From NCBI GenBank assembly GCA_945907735.1, contig CAMDTL010000008.1, forward strand, positions 1 through 64,000: 64,000 nt of DNA, given 5' to 3'. The stretch is from Methylotenera oryzisoli (GTDB lineage: Bacteria; Pseudomonadota; Gammaproteobacteria; Burkholderiales; Methylophilaceae). Of the stretch, positions 20,217 through 29,878 are shown one piece after another. Position 1 is the stretch's first letter, and each line of letters starts with the position of its first letter. The notes beneath the pieces are model-generated. The model had not been told where the DNA came from. It searched no databases and saw only the letters and a program-made list of their open reading frames with translations. The translations under genes and the position numbers were made by a program.

Positions 20217-20875
20217 TTTTTACTCCGTGTAACCTTTTTTAAAGTTTTGCGTTTTTTCAATGTTTTTTTCTTGGTAGTAGTTTTAGCTTTTGGCTTGGCA
20301 GCAACAGGCCGCTCATAGTGTGCTTTTACTCTTTTATTTAATGTGACCGTCTGCTTCTTTTTGTCAAAAACCATACCAGTGGCAGTAATCACCGTTTTAG
20401 GCGCCTGTTTAATCATCACTGGGCTATCGGTTTTTACCAAATCTTGCTTGGGCAAAATAAGCAGCTTTTCGGTTAATACTTGCATTTCACCTTTGCCTGC
20501 AAACGCTTGCCGCACTACTTTTACGTTATCCACCAGCTCAACCTCTTCACCATTGCTAGAAATATAAGCCCGTAAGCCTTCGATTTGCGTGTAGGGCTTG
20601 TTGGCGGTAAATTGCGTAAAGCGCGGTCGCTGCAACACAGTGCTGTCATCATCGGGGTAATGCACCATCTCAGCCGCCGCCAACACGTAACGCAATTTTC
20701 CAGTGGCATCTGTTTGTGTGTTTACAAAGCTATTCATCGTATAGTCTGGGTCATGCCGATTGCTACCATCAACTTTAGGGCCTTGTTGCTCCACAGTTAA
20801 GTTAATCCAAAATGTAATGACTGCTAGCGCAATTGCCAAAGTGAGCGGAAATAATATGGCAGGGCGGGTTAGCAT
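20213..20875 (-). CDS. lptC: LPS export ABC transporter periplasmic protein LptC
   Basis: N-terminal TM, DPDYTMNSFVNTQTDATGKLRYVLAAAEMVHYPDDDSTVLQRPRF; between lptA and kdsC. Confidence 0.88.
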   Translation of the reverse strand: MLTRPAILFPLTLAIALAVITFWINLTVEQQGPKVDGSNRHDPDYTMNSFVNTQTDATGKLRYVLAAAEMVHYPDDDSTVLQRPRFTQFTANKPYTQIEGLRAYISSNGEEVELVDNVKVVRQAFAGKGEMQVLTEKLLILPKQDLVKTDSPVMIKQAPKTVITATGMVFDKKKQTVTLNKRVKAHYERPVAAKPKAKTTTKKKTLKKRKTLKKVTRSKK

Positions 20876-20901
20876 GACTCACTGGGTTTCACTTAATAAT
20901 G

Positions 20902-21450
20902 TCACTTGAAAAATTGCGCCATTTGCGCATCAAATGTACCTTGCGCTTGCATAATCAGTTCGCAGATTTCGCGCACTGCGCCCCGTCCAGCTTGAGCTTC
21001 AGTAATGTAGTGTGCGTGCGGTTTGAGTAGCCTGTGGCCAGAAGGCACAGTAAGTGCCAAACCACAGCGCCGCATGGCAGGTGCATCCACGACGTCATCG
21101 CCCATAAAAGCCACTTCATCTGCCTGCAAATGCATTTTTTGCAACAAATCGTTAAAAGCTTCCAGTTTATCTTCTACACCTTGATAAAAATGCGCGATAC
21201 CCGTGGTTTCGGCACGTTGTTTGACCACGTTGCTAGTGCGACCAGTAATAATCGCCAAGTGCACGCCAGACGCCTTAAGCAGCTTCATTCCCAGGCCATC
21301 CAAGCTGTGAAAATTCTTGTACTCTTGCCCATCGTCGCCAATGCCAAGCGCACCGTCGGTCATCACGCCATCGACATCAAAAACGACACATTTAATTTTT
21401 TTTGCGCGCGCTAAAACTTCTTTAGAAATTATTGTGTTTTTAGTATCCAT
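20902..21450 (-). CDS. kdsC: 3-deoxy-D-manno-octulosonate 8-phosphate phosphatase (KdsC, HAD family)
   Basis: VVFDVDGVMTDGALGIGDDGQEYKNFHSLDGLGMKLLK. Confidence 0.95.
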   Translation of the reverse strand: MDTKNTIISKEVLARAKKIKCVVFDVDGVMTDGALGIGDDGQEYKNFHSLDGLGMKLLKASGVHLAIITGRTSNVVKQRAETTGIAHFYQGVEDKLEAFNDLLQKMHLQADEVAFMGDDVVDAPAMRRCGLALTVPSGHRLLKPHAHYITEAQAGRGAVREICELIMQAQGTFDAQMAQFFK

Positions 21451-22466
21451 TAAAGAATTTTCGCCTTCAGTAAATCGTGCATATTAAACGCGCCCACTAG
21501 CTTGCCAGTGTCGTCAATTACCAACAAACCATTAATTTTTTTCTGTTCCATCATCTCAACCGCGTCAACAGCAAGTTGATTTGCATTAATCGTACTCGGG
21601 TTGGCGTGCATCACATCGGCAATTTTGGCACTGTTGGTATAGATGCCCTTGGCAAAAGTGCGACGTAAATCACCGTCGGTAAAAACGCCAATCGGCAGCT
21701 CAGTCGCATTAACAACAGCTATCAGGCCTAAACCTTTTTTGGTCATTTCGGTTAATGCAACAGATAATAATTCGCCATCTTTCACTTGGGGGATAGCGTT
21801 GCCTGTGCGCATGACGTCTTTTACGCGCACAATCAAGCGTCTGCCAATGTTGCCGCCAGGATGCGAGCGCGCAAAATCTTCGGCAGAAAACTCACGTAAA
21901 TCCAACACACACACGGCCAGTGCATCGCCCAGTGCCAGTGCAGCCGTTGTGCTGGCCGTCGGCGATAGGCCCAACGGGCAAGCCTCTTGCGACACTTCAG
22001 CGCTTAAATGCACGTGCGATTCTTTGGCCAAAGTAGAGTTTTTAGCGCCAGTAATGCTAATAATTTTTGCGCCTAGACGTTTAATGGTGGGCACAATATT
22101 GAGTAACTCATCGCTCTCGCCAGAGTTAGAAAGCGCAATCACTACATCGCCTGCGGTAATCATACCAAGGTCGCCGTGGCTAGCCTCGGCGGGGTGCATA
22201 AAAAAGGCGGGTGTGCCTGTGCTGGCAAGTGTTGCGGCAATTTTGCCACCGACATGACCAGATTTACCCATGCCGCTCACCACAACGCGGCCTTGGCACT
22301 GTAAAATAAGCTGCACGGCCGCTTCAAAATTGGCATCTAGGCGGGCTGCTAAGACTTCAATTTCACGCGCTTCAATGCTCAATACATTGCGCGCTAGTTC
22401 TAGCGTACTTGTTTTTGGCGCATGTGTGCGACCTGATTGTAGTAATGTGGGCGTCATGTGCCCCAA
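21450..22466 (-). CDS. kdsD: Arabinose-5-phosphate isomerase (KdsD/KpsF, SIS + CBS)
   Basis: GMGKSGHVGGKIAATLASTGTPAFFMHPAEASHGDLGMI; two C-terminal CBS repeats. Confidence 0.94.
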   Translation of the reverse strand: MGHMTPTLLQSGRTHAPKTSTLELARNVLSIEAREIEVLAARLDANFEAAVQLILQCQGRVVVSGMGKSGHVGGKIAATLASTGTPAFFMHPAEASHGDLGMITAGDVVIALSNSGESDELLNIVPTIKRLGAKIISITGAKNSTLAKESHVHLSAEVSQEACPLGLSPTASTTAALALGDALAVCVLDLREFSAEDFARSHPGGNIGRRLIVRVKDVMRTGNAIPQVKDGELLSVALTEMTKKGLGLIAVVNATELPIGVFTDGDLRRTFAKGIYTNSAKIADVMHANPSTINANQLAVDAVEMMEQKKINGLLVIDDTGKLVGAFNMHDLLKAKIL

Positions 22467-22604
22467 GTATAAAAGGGAATGCGCCAGTAATAAAGTAAAA
22501 AAATCCTATTTTTGGGTAAAATACTCAAAGCAGGCACAATTTTTGCCTAAACACATCAATAACAAGCATTATTTCTATATAGAGAACAGTGAAAAGCGAA
22601 CTAA

Positions 22605-24575
22605 ATGTTTGATTCTTTAACCAGTGTTTTACTTCTATTAACGAGCTCGGTGCTGGCGATTGTGCTTTTTCGCGCCTTACGTTTGCCTGCTATGTTGGCC
22701 TATTTTGTGGTGGGCGTGTTGTTTGGTCCGTTTGCATTAAACTTATTACCCAGCACCGAAACAGGGCGCCATGTCGCAGAGTTCGGTATTGTATTTTTAA
22801 TGTTTAGTATTGGATTAGAATTTAGTTTGCCCAAACTTTACGCCATGCGTAAAACTTTATTTGGCTTGGGTGGTGCGCAAGTGTTCATTACTTTAGGCGT
22901 GACCATGTTGTTAAGCTGGTTGGTGGGTTTAAGTTTGCCCACTGCGTTTATTATCGGCGGCGCACTTACCATGTCTTCTACTGCCATTGTGTCTAAAATT
23001 TTAATTGAACGTGTCGATCTCAACTCACGCCACGGTCGCTTAAGCATCGGCATTTTGTTGTTTCAAGATTTAGCGGTGATTCCTATTTTGGTGCTGATTC
23101 CCGCGCTGGGCGCGCACTCAAGCAGCTTGGGCACTGCGCTAGGTTTGTCGTTCGTCAAATCCGCGGTGTTGCTATTTGTGCTGTTTAAGTTTGGCAAAAC
23201 CATTATTGGTTATTGGTTTAGTTTGGTGGCGGGGCAGCGTTCACGCGAGTTATTTGTCATGAACGTGCTCATGGTCACGCTATTATTAGCGGCAGCCACC
23301 AAATTGGCTGGACTGTCTTACGCGCTGGGGGCATTTATCGCGGGCATGTTAATTTCCGAAACGCGCTATCGTTACCAAGTGGAATCTGATATTGCATCAT
23401 TCCGCGATATTCTGCTGGGACTATTTTTTATCAGCGTTGGCATGCTGCTCGATTTTAATTATCTTCTCAATCATGTTGGTTTAGTGCTCGCTCTGTTAGT
23501 CGGGTTTGTGTTGTTTAAAGCGGTTGTAATCGCAGTTTTAACACGCTTTTCTGGTTTTGAAACTGGCGTCGGTATTCGCACTGGCATTATTTTGGCACAA
23601 GCGGGCGAGTTCAGCTTTGTGATTTTGGCGCTCGGTTTAGAGCAAAAATTAATTGGCGGCAACGAGCTGCAATTGGTGTTGGCGGCATCGCTCATTTCTA
23701 TGGTTATCGCGCCGTTTATCATTCAATACAACGGACGTATTGCGCGCAAACTGGTGAAAAGTTACTCGCGCAATAGCAGCCAAGTGGCGGAAGAACTTGT
23801 TGGCGTGAGCAAAGGTTTGAAAGATCATGTCATTATTTGTGGTTACGGCCGTAGCGGGCAATATTTAGGGCGTTTTTTAAAAGAAGAAAATATTCCTTTT
23901 ATTGCGCTGGATATTGACCCGACGCGTGTACACGATGCCGCCATTGCGGGGCAGCACGTGATGTATGGTGATGCAGGGCGGCGCATTGTGCTGGAAGCCG
24001 CAGGGGGCGCGCGTGCCAAGGCGCTGATTGTGAGCTACTCTGATATGCGCGCTTCGATGAAAGTGTTGCATGTGGCGCAAGAAAGTTATCCCAACTTACC
24101 AGTAATCGTGCGCACCTACGATGATGCCGATATGGATACTTTTCGCGATGCGGGTGCGACTGAGGTGGTGCCAGAAGTGCTGGAAGGTAGCCTCATGTTG
24201 GCCTCGCATGCGCTTGTTTTGCTGGGTGTGCCGCTTAATCGTGTCGTTAAACGTATTCGGCTGTTTCGCGAAGAGCGTTACAAAATGTTCAAAGGTTATT
24301 TCCGTGGCGTCACCGATACCAATATTGCCGATGCACAGCAAATACGGCTACATTCGGTGGAGATTAATAAAAACTCTTACGCCATAAAATTACGGCTAGA
24401 CCATATCGACCTTAAACGTTTTAATGTAGATATTCAATTAATGCGCCGCCCCAATATGCTAGAAGACATTGCGCCGCGTGGTGATATTACGCTAGTGGAT
24501 GGTGACGTATTGGTGTTATTGGGCCTGCCAGATGATTTGGTGGCAGCTGAAATTTACCTGATATCAGGCCAATAA
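22605..24575 (+). CDS. Kef-type monovalent cation:proton antiporter with TrkA-N domain (CPA2)
   Basis: FGIVFLMFSIGLEFSLPKL..., GYGRSGQYLGRFLKEENIPFIALDIDPTRV Rossmann motif, TrkA-C at end. Confidence 0.92.
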   Translation: MFDSLTSVLLLLTSSVLAIVLFRALRLPAMLAYFVVGVLFGPFALNLLPSTETGRHVAEFGIVFLMFSIGLEFSLPKLYAMRKTLFGLGGAQVFITLGVTMLLSWLVGLSLPTAFIIGGALTMSSTAIVSKILIERVDLNSRHGRLSIGILLFQDLAVIPILVLIPALGAHSSSLGTALGLSFVKSAVLLFVLFKFGKTIIGYWFSLVAGQRSRELFVMNVLMVTLLLAAATKLAGLSYALGAFIAGMLISETRYRYQVESDIASFRDILLGLFFISVGMLLDFNYLLNHVGLVLALLVGFVLFKAVVIAVLTRFSGFETGVGIRTGIILAQAGEFSFVILALGLEQKLIGGNELQLVLAASLISMVIAPFIIQYNGRIARKLVKSYSRNSSQVAEELVGVSKGLKDHVIICGYGRSGQYLGRFLKEENIPFIALDIDPTRVHDAAIAGQHVMYGDAGRRIVLEAAGGARAKALIVSYSDMRASMKVLHVAQESYPNLPVIVRTYDDADMDTFRDAGATEVVPEVLEGSLMLASHALVLLGVPLNRVVKRIRLFREERYKMFKGYFRGVTDTNIADAQQIRLHSVEINKNSYAIKLRLDHIDLKRFNVDIQLMRRPNMLEDIAPRGDITLVDGDVLVLLGLPDDLVAAEIYLISGQ

Positions 24576-24609
24576 ATGCACAAGTCAATCATGATTTCTG
24601 GCGATAGCT

Positions 24610-25629
24610 TTGGTCAATAAAAGTGTGATTGTCGTTGGTGGTGGCATTGTGGGCTGCCTCACCGCGCTCAATCTGGCGCAGCGTGGCTGCCAAGCGACGA
24701 TTGTTGAGCGCAATCAAATTGCCGCACAAGCTTCAGGCGAATCAAGCTGGGCGGGTGCGGGCATTTTGTTTCCGCTTTTGCCGTGGATGTACAAAGACGA
24801 AGTAAACGCATTGGCGCTGCAGGGTGCCAGTTTATACCCGCAAATTTGCGATGCACTTAAACGCGAAATGGGCATAGACCCTGAATACACGCAAAGTGGT
24901 ATGTTGATTCAACCGCCATTTGATAAAGCTTTGGCGCATGCCTGGTGTAACAATAATCAAGTTGACTTTGAACAAGTTGGCGAAAATGTATTACTGCCCA
25001 ATGTCGCACAATTGCGTCCGCCACATTTGTTGCAAGCCTTAAAACAATTGCTTATTCAACACAATGTCACCTTGTTAGAACATACGCAATTAGAGCCGAT
25101 TAAACAGGTTGAAAAGATAAATAGCTGGAACACAAATACTGGTACCGCTCTCAGGGCAGATGCTTTTGTGGTCACTTCAGGTGCATGGAGTTTTGAACTG
25201 CTAAAAGACACGTCTGCTGGCCTGAACATAAAACCGATGCGTGGGCAGATTTTGCTATATGACCTTTCTCATCAATCGGCATCAGATTTGCCAACCCATA
25301 TTATCTACCGAGATGGTTTTTACTTAGTGCCGCGCCGTGATGGCTTATTGTTAGCAGGTAGCACTTTAGAAGACGTGGGTTTTGACCCGCGCACGACAGA
25401 GGATGTAAAGCAGCAATTAAAAACCAAAGCAGAAAGCATGTTGCCGTTGCTAAAAGATATGCCCATACACAGGCACTGGAGCGGCCTGCGGCCAGGCACA
25501 CCTGATAACCTACCGACAATCGCACAACATCCAACAATTGGAAATTTATATCTAAATACGGGGCATTTTAGGTATGGATTAACCATGGCGCCCGCCAGTG
25601 CAGAGCGCATTGCTGAGCTAATTTTATGA
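24610..25629 (+). CDS. thiO: FAD-dependent glycine/amino acid oxidase, ThiO-like
   Basis: VIVVGGGIVGCLTALNLAQRGCQATIVERNQIAAQASGESSWAGAGILFPLLPW; RHWSGLRPGTPDNLPTIAQHP. TTG start. Confidence 0.85.
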   Translation: MVNKSVIVVGGGIVGCLTALNLAQRGCQATIVERNQIAAQASGESSWAGAGILFPLLPWMYKDEVNALALQGASLYPQICDALKREMGIDPEYTQSGMLIQPPFDKALAHAWCNNNQVDFEQVGENVLLPNVAQLRPPHLLQALKQLLIQHNVTLLEHTQLEPIKQVEKINSWNTNTGTALRADAFVVTSGAWSFELLKDTSAGLNIKPMRGQILLYDLSHQSASDLPTHIIYRDGFYLVPRRDGLLLAGSTLEDVGFDPRTTEDVKQQLKTKAESMLPLLKDMPIHRHWSGLRPGTPDNLPTIAQHPTIGNLYLNTGHFRYGLTMAPASAERIAELIL

Positions 25630-25709
25630 CTAGGTTCAGGTCCCACTGGCCATACATACACTGTGTTTTGGACGAATGATTATCAGATTTTTAGCATGCT
25701 GGTGGTGTG

Positions 25710-25920
25710 TTATTCCATATTTAAACAACTTAAAGCGGCCTGCAAAGCTGCCATCCTACTTTGAATGCTTTCAATGTGCCTAGCTTTATGAGTTGCAAAG
25801 TTTGCCTGTTTATTTGCATCATCTCCTTTAGTGCTTCCACCCTTAATGTGATGATGCTGCAAAAGCATTAGCAGAGATTAATAAAGAACCAATAATGATT
25901 GAAGTTAATAGCTTATTCAT
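25710..25920 (-). pseudogene. Small secreted/periplasmic protein gene with a 1-nt frameshift
   Basis: MNKLLTSIIIGSLLISANAFAASSH* (signal peptide), then in another frame KGGSTKGDDANKQANFATHKARHIESIQSRMAALQAALSCLNME*. Removing one T (CATTAAGG to CATAAGG) joins them into one 69-aa ORF. Confidence 0.65.
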
Positions 25921-25959
25921 AGCGTTTTCCTTTAATTAAATATTAAGTATACAAAATTA

Positions 25960-27369
25960 TCAAATAGACAAACGATTGAGCCCATCAAGTGCTGCTGTTT
26001 TATAACATTCCCCAAGTGTCGGAAAATTAAATACTGCATTTACAAAATAATCGATGGTACCTTCGTGTGCCATGACAGCCTGCCCTATATGGATTAATTC
26101 ACTTGCACCTTCTCCAAGAATGTGGATTCCAAGTATTTTTTTATCATCTGGATTAAAAATGAGCTTTAAGATCCCGGTGTGATCTCCAATAATTTGTCCT
26201 CGGGCAATTTCTTTATAATGTGCCTTTCCAATTTCGTAAGATATACCTTCATCTGTGAGTTCATGTTCACTTTTTCCAATAGTCGAAATTTCAGGTATGG
26301 TATAAATTCCGTAAGGGGAAAGTCCAATGCCCGATTTAAGAGCGTCTTGTATACTAAAAGCATGTCTAGCAGCAGCGCGTCCTTGTTCATAAGATGTAGA
26401 TGCTAATGCAGGAAATCCAATCACATCTCCAACAGCGTATATATGGGGTATATTAGTTTGAAAATTTTCGTTCACAGCGATACGGTTACGATCATCTTTT
26501 TTTATACCCGCACGATCAAGAGCAAGATGTTCCGTCGCTCCGATACGACCTATTGAATAAAGGCAAGCTTCAGCCCGGAGTACTTTACCACTTTTTAATT
26601 TAACTTCGACTAGCTTTATATCACTGTTAATAAGCTCTACGCTCACAACCTCTTCTCCAAGTCGCATCGTAATATTATTTTGCTGAGCAACATAAGTCAG
26701 TGCTGCAGAAATCTCATGATCTAAAAATGGAAGTAAGGTAGGTCGTTTATCAATAATTGTAATCTTGATACCAAGTGCTGCAAACATCGTTGCATATTCA
26801 ACACCAATAACACCCGCTCCAACAATAATTATTGATCGTGCAAGTTGCTTAAGCCCAGGGATGTCATCACTTGTAAATAACTGTTGTCCATCGAATGGTA
26901 AATTGTCATCACGAGCCGCATCTGTTCCACAGGCAATAACAATTTTATCTCCCGTAATCTGACGTTTGCCTGCACCATTATTTGAAGTCAATTCAATTCG
27001 ATGAGGATCAATGAAAGATGCTTCCATCTCAATAAGGTCAACACGATTTCTTGACATCTGATTTTTTACTACATCGATACCTGAATTAATTACATGCTGA
27101 ACTCGAAAAAGGAGATCATTAATACTGATATCTTGTTTTACACGATAAGATGATCCATAGATTCCGCGTTCACGAAATCCAGAAAGATGCAAGGCTGCTT
27201 CTCTAAAAGTTTTAGATGGAATTGTGCCTGTATTAGTGCAAACTCCTCCAACAGATTTACTCTTTTCTATTATTACAACTCGTTTACCGATTTTTGCTGC
27301 TTGAATTGCGGCACGTTGGCCTGAAGGGCCAGAACCAATAACGATAAGATCGTAATCAAATATAGTCAA
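25960..27369 (-). CDS. sthA: Si-specific (soluble) NAD(P)+ transhydrogenase, SthA family
   Basis: GSGPSGQRAAIQAAKIGKRVVIIEK, GGVCTNTGTIPSKTFREAALHL (second redox Cys absent), IYAVGDVIGFPALASTSYEQGRAA. TTG start overlapping the stop of an upstream sORF. Confidence 0.9.
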   Translation of the reverse strand: MTIFDYDLIVIGSGPSGQRAAIQAAKIGKRVVIIEKSKSVGGVCTNTGTIPSKTFREAALHLSGFRERGIYGSSYRVKQDISINDLLFRVQHVINSGIDVVKNQMSRNRVDLIEMEASFIDPHRIELTSNNGAGKRQITGDKIVIACGTDAARDDNLPFDGQQLFTSDDIPGLKQLARSIIIVGAGVIGVEYATMFAALGIKITIIDKRPTLLPFLDHEISAALTYVAQQNNITMRLGEEVVSVELINSDIKLVEVKLKSGKVLRAEACLYSIGRIGATEHLALDRAGIKKDDRNRIAVNENFQTNIPHIYAVGDVIGFPALASTSYEQGRAAARHAFSIQDALKSGIGLSPYGIYTIPEISTIGKSEHELTDEGISYEIGKAHYKEIARGQIIGDHTGILKLIFNPDDKKILGIHILGEGASELIHIGQAVMAHEGTIDYFVNAVFNFPTLGECYKTAALDGLNRLSI

Positions 27370-27512
27370 TTTATTCGATCAATTTTAGAAACAGATTTTA
27401 TATTCAACTTACTTGCACTTTCTGTTGCGGCTTCAGCAGCTTGCCAGCATTTTGTAAACTCTTGCGAAACTGATTGTTGATTTATTTCATGCATATCGAA
27501 ATATTTTATCAC
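27366..27512 (-). CDS. Small ORF (48 aa) immediately upstream of and overlapping sthA
   Basis: GTG start: (M)IKYFDMHEINQQSVSQEFTKCWQAAEAATESASKLNIKSVSKIDRIN*; its TGA overlaps the sthA TTG (TTGA). Not in the ORF track (below its length cutoff). Confidence 0.45.
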   Translation of the reverse strand: MIKYFDMHEINQQSVSQEFTKCWQAAEAATESASKLNIKSVSKIDRIN

Positions 27513-27662
27513 TTAATCATCCCCGGCTCCTTGGTGAGCTTTGTTCACTTCGTTAATAACGTATACTAAGTGATCTGAGTTTCTATAATCTAGAGTTGCA
27601 AAATTAACTGGTTTCCTACCAACCATACGCCTTCCTCCCATTATGCTAAGTCCAATTCCCAT
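27513..27662 (-). CDS. Small ORF (49 aa) upstream of the sthA-linked sORF
   Basis: MGIGLSIMGGRRMVGRKPVNFATLDYRNSDHLVYVINEVNKAHQGAGDD*; TAA directly abuts the GTG of the next sORF. Confidence 0.4.
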   Translation of the reverse strand: MGIGLSIMGGRRMVGRKPVNFATLDYRNSDHLVYVINEVNKAHQGAGDD

Positions 27663-27703
27663 ATCTTGTAAGTAGTGCAGACGTAAACTTTGTTCACTTC
27701 GTT
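27540..27703. repeat. 15-bp direct repeat tttgttcacttcgtt (27540-27554 and 27689-27703)
   Basis: Exact match of both copies. Confidence 0.6.
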
Positions 27704-27788
27704 GCTGCTTCGCAGCTAGTGTCTCATTGCCATGTTTCTATCCTCCGTTGGGACAGATTTGGGACAAGCACTCTTTTATTTAACTTTT

Positions 27789-28289
27789 TTAGACTTTGGC
27801 CTTACTTGGTTCCTCGTCTCTTTTATAAACCCCACTGCGTCCTCCAGTCTTCTCCACTAAGTGGATGTTTGAGATTACCATCGTACGGTCTACTGCTTTC
27901 ACCATATCATAAATCGTCAGCAAACCCACACTCCCTGCGGTGAGTGCTTCCATCTCCACCCCAGTTTGGCCTGTGGTTTCGCAACTGCTGGTGATGGTAA
28001 TGGCAGAGGTCTTTTCATTCACATCAAATGTTACGGATACCTTAGTTAAGGCAATGGGGTGGCACAGTGGAATTAAATCGGCTGTCTTTTTGCTGGCCTG
28101 TATCGCTGCAATGCGCGCCACGCCTAGCACATCGCCTTTTTTGGCATCACCTTGTTGAATGAGTTTTAGCGTGGCTGGCAACATGGTGATTACGCCGCTA
28201 GCAACCGCAATGCGCTTGCTTTCTGGCTTATCGCCCACATCGACCATGTGCGCTTGGCCACTTTTGTCAAAGTGCGTTAATGGGCTCAT
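27789..28289 (-). CDS. moaC: Cyclic pyranopterin monophosphate synthase MoaC
   Basis: [68 protein letters not shown]. Confidence 0.97.
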   Translation of the reverse strand: MSPLTHFDKSGQAHMVDVGDKPESKRIAVASGVITMLPATLKLIQQGDAKKGDVLGVARIAAIQASKKTADLIPLCHPIALTKVSVTFDVNEKTSAITITSSCETTGQTGVEMEALTAGSVGLLTIYDMVKAVDRTMVISNIHLVEKTGGRSGVYKRDEEPSKAKV

Positions 28290-28351
28290 TGGTTACTTTC
28301 TATTCACAATTTGGCGTGAACTCACACCCTAAAGTAGCTATCATAGCAATA

Positions 28352-29878
28352 ATGAAATTAAAAACTACATTACTGCTAATTTTACTGGTCGCAAATGCGG
28401 CGTTTGCCGAGAATATATCAAAACCAGCTGCGCCTAGCTCAGGCTTATCGGGCAAATCGCTCAATACTAATATACCAAGTTCAACCAATTTAGATACGAG
28501 TTTGCCTGATTTGGGCGATGTATCGCAAACCGTGCTTACGCCGCAAGATGAGCAGTATATTGGCGACCAAATTATGCGCGAAGTGGCGGTGAGTAACGAG
28601 GTGCTGCAAGATGCTGAAGTGACAGATTATTTGCAAAGTTTAGGTAATCGATTAGCCGCCGCCAGTCCTGATAAGCAACAAAAATTTACTTTTTTTGTGG
28701 TGCAAGATAATTCCATTAACGCCTTTGCCATGCCTGGTGGCGTGATTGGCGTGCATACTGGGCTTATGTTGGCTAATAATAGCGAATCGGAACTCGCCAG
28801 TGTGCTAGGCCACGAAATTGGTCATGTCACGCAACGGCACTTGGCACGCATGCTGGCGCAGCAAAAAACCGATACTTTTAAAAACATTGCGGGCATCGCG
28901 CTGGCGTTGCTGATTTCGCGCGCAAATCCAGAGCTGGCGACAGGCGCGCTCACAACGGCTTCTGCTGCGAGCGTGCAGCGCCAGCTGGATTACACGCGTG
29001 AGCACGAGCGCGAGGCGGATCGCGTGGGCCTAAGAATTTTAGACAACGCGGGTTTTGATGCGCGGGCCATGCCAGCATTTTTCACTACTTTACAGCGCGG
29101 TACGCGCTTTACGGATGGCGCGGCGCCTAGCTTTTTACGCACCCACCCACTTAATGCCGAGCGTATTGCCGATGTGTCAAATCGCGTTGAAACCATGCCT
29201 TACAAGCAAGTAGCGGATAGCCTGGAATTTAATTTGATTAAAGCGAAATTGCGCGCCAGTGGTGGCTTGGCGCAAGGTGCGATAGATCAATTTGAAGATA
29301 ATATTAAAGAGCGGCGATTTGCTAGCGAAACTGCCGAACATTATGGTTTGGCACTGGCGCTGCTACGCAAAAATGATTTGGCTGGCGCTATCAATCAGGT
29401 GACATGGTTACAAATTAATGCCCAGCAAAATGCTTTTATCGAAAATTTAATCGCGCGTTTAGAAGTGGCGCGCAATAATCCACAAGCGGCTGCTAGCCAA
29501 TACGCCAAAGGTTTGGCGCTGTTTCCTAATCATCGCTCGCTAATTTATGGCTATGCGGAGCATTTTTTGACAATTAATCAGCCCGATAAAGCCATTAAAC
29601 TAGTGCAAGATAAACAAGCACTTTACCCCGACGATGCCTATTTTTATACTATTTTGGCAAAAGCTTACCATGCAAAAAACAAAAAATTATTACATTTTCA
29701 GGCGCAAGGCGAAGCCTATTTTCGGCAATATAATTTGAAAAGAGCCATTGAGCAAATGGAGTTTGCGACAAAAGCTAAAGATGGTAATTTTTATCAGCAA
29801 TCGATTGTGGATGCGCGTTTAAAAGAGCTGCGTCGCCTGCAAGAAAATGAAAAACTCGTCGAAGAAAGATTAAGTTGA
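28352..29878 (+). CDS. M48 family metalloprotease with TPR region (BepA-like)
   Basis: Signal peptide MKLKTTLLLILLVANAAFAE; LASVLGHEIGHVTQRH zinc motif; TPR-like C-terminus. Confidence 0.92.
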   Translation: MKLKTTLLLILLVANAAFAENISKPAAPSSGLSGKSLNTNIPSSTNLDTSLPDLGDVSQTVLTPQDEQYIGDQIMREVAVSNEVLQDAEVTDYLQSLGNRLAAASPDKQQKFTFFVVQDNSINAFAMPGGVIGVHTGLMLANNSESELASVLGHEIGHVTQRHLARMLAQQKTDTFKNIAGIALALLISRANPELATGALTTASAASVQRQLDYTREHEREADRVGLRILDNAGFDARAMPAFFTTLQRGTRFTDGAAPSFLRTHPLNAERIADVSNRVETMPYKQVADSLEFNLIKAKLRASGGLAQGAIDQFEDNIKERRFASETAEHYGLALALLRKNDLAGAINQVTWLQINAQQNAFIENLIARLEVARNNPQAAASQYAKGLALFPNHRSLIYGYAEHFLTINQPDKAIKLVQDKQALYPDDAYFYTILAKAYHAKNKKLLHFQAQGEAYFRQYNLKRAIEQMEFATKAKDGNFYQQSIVDARLKELRRLQENEKLVEERLS

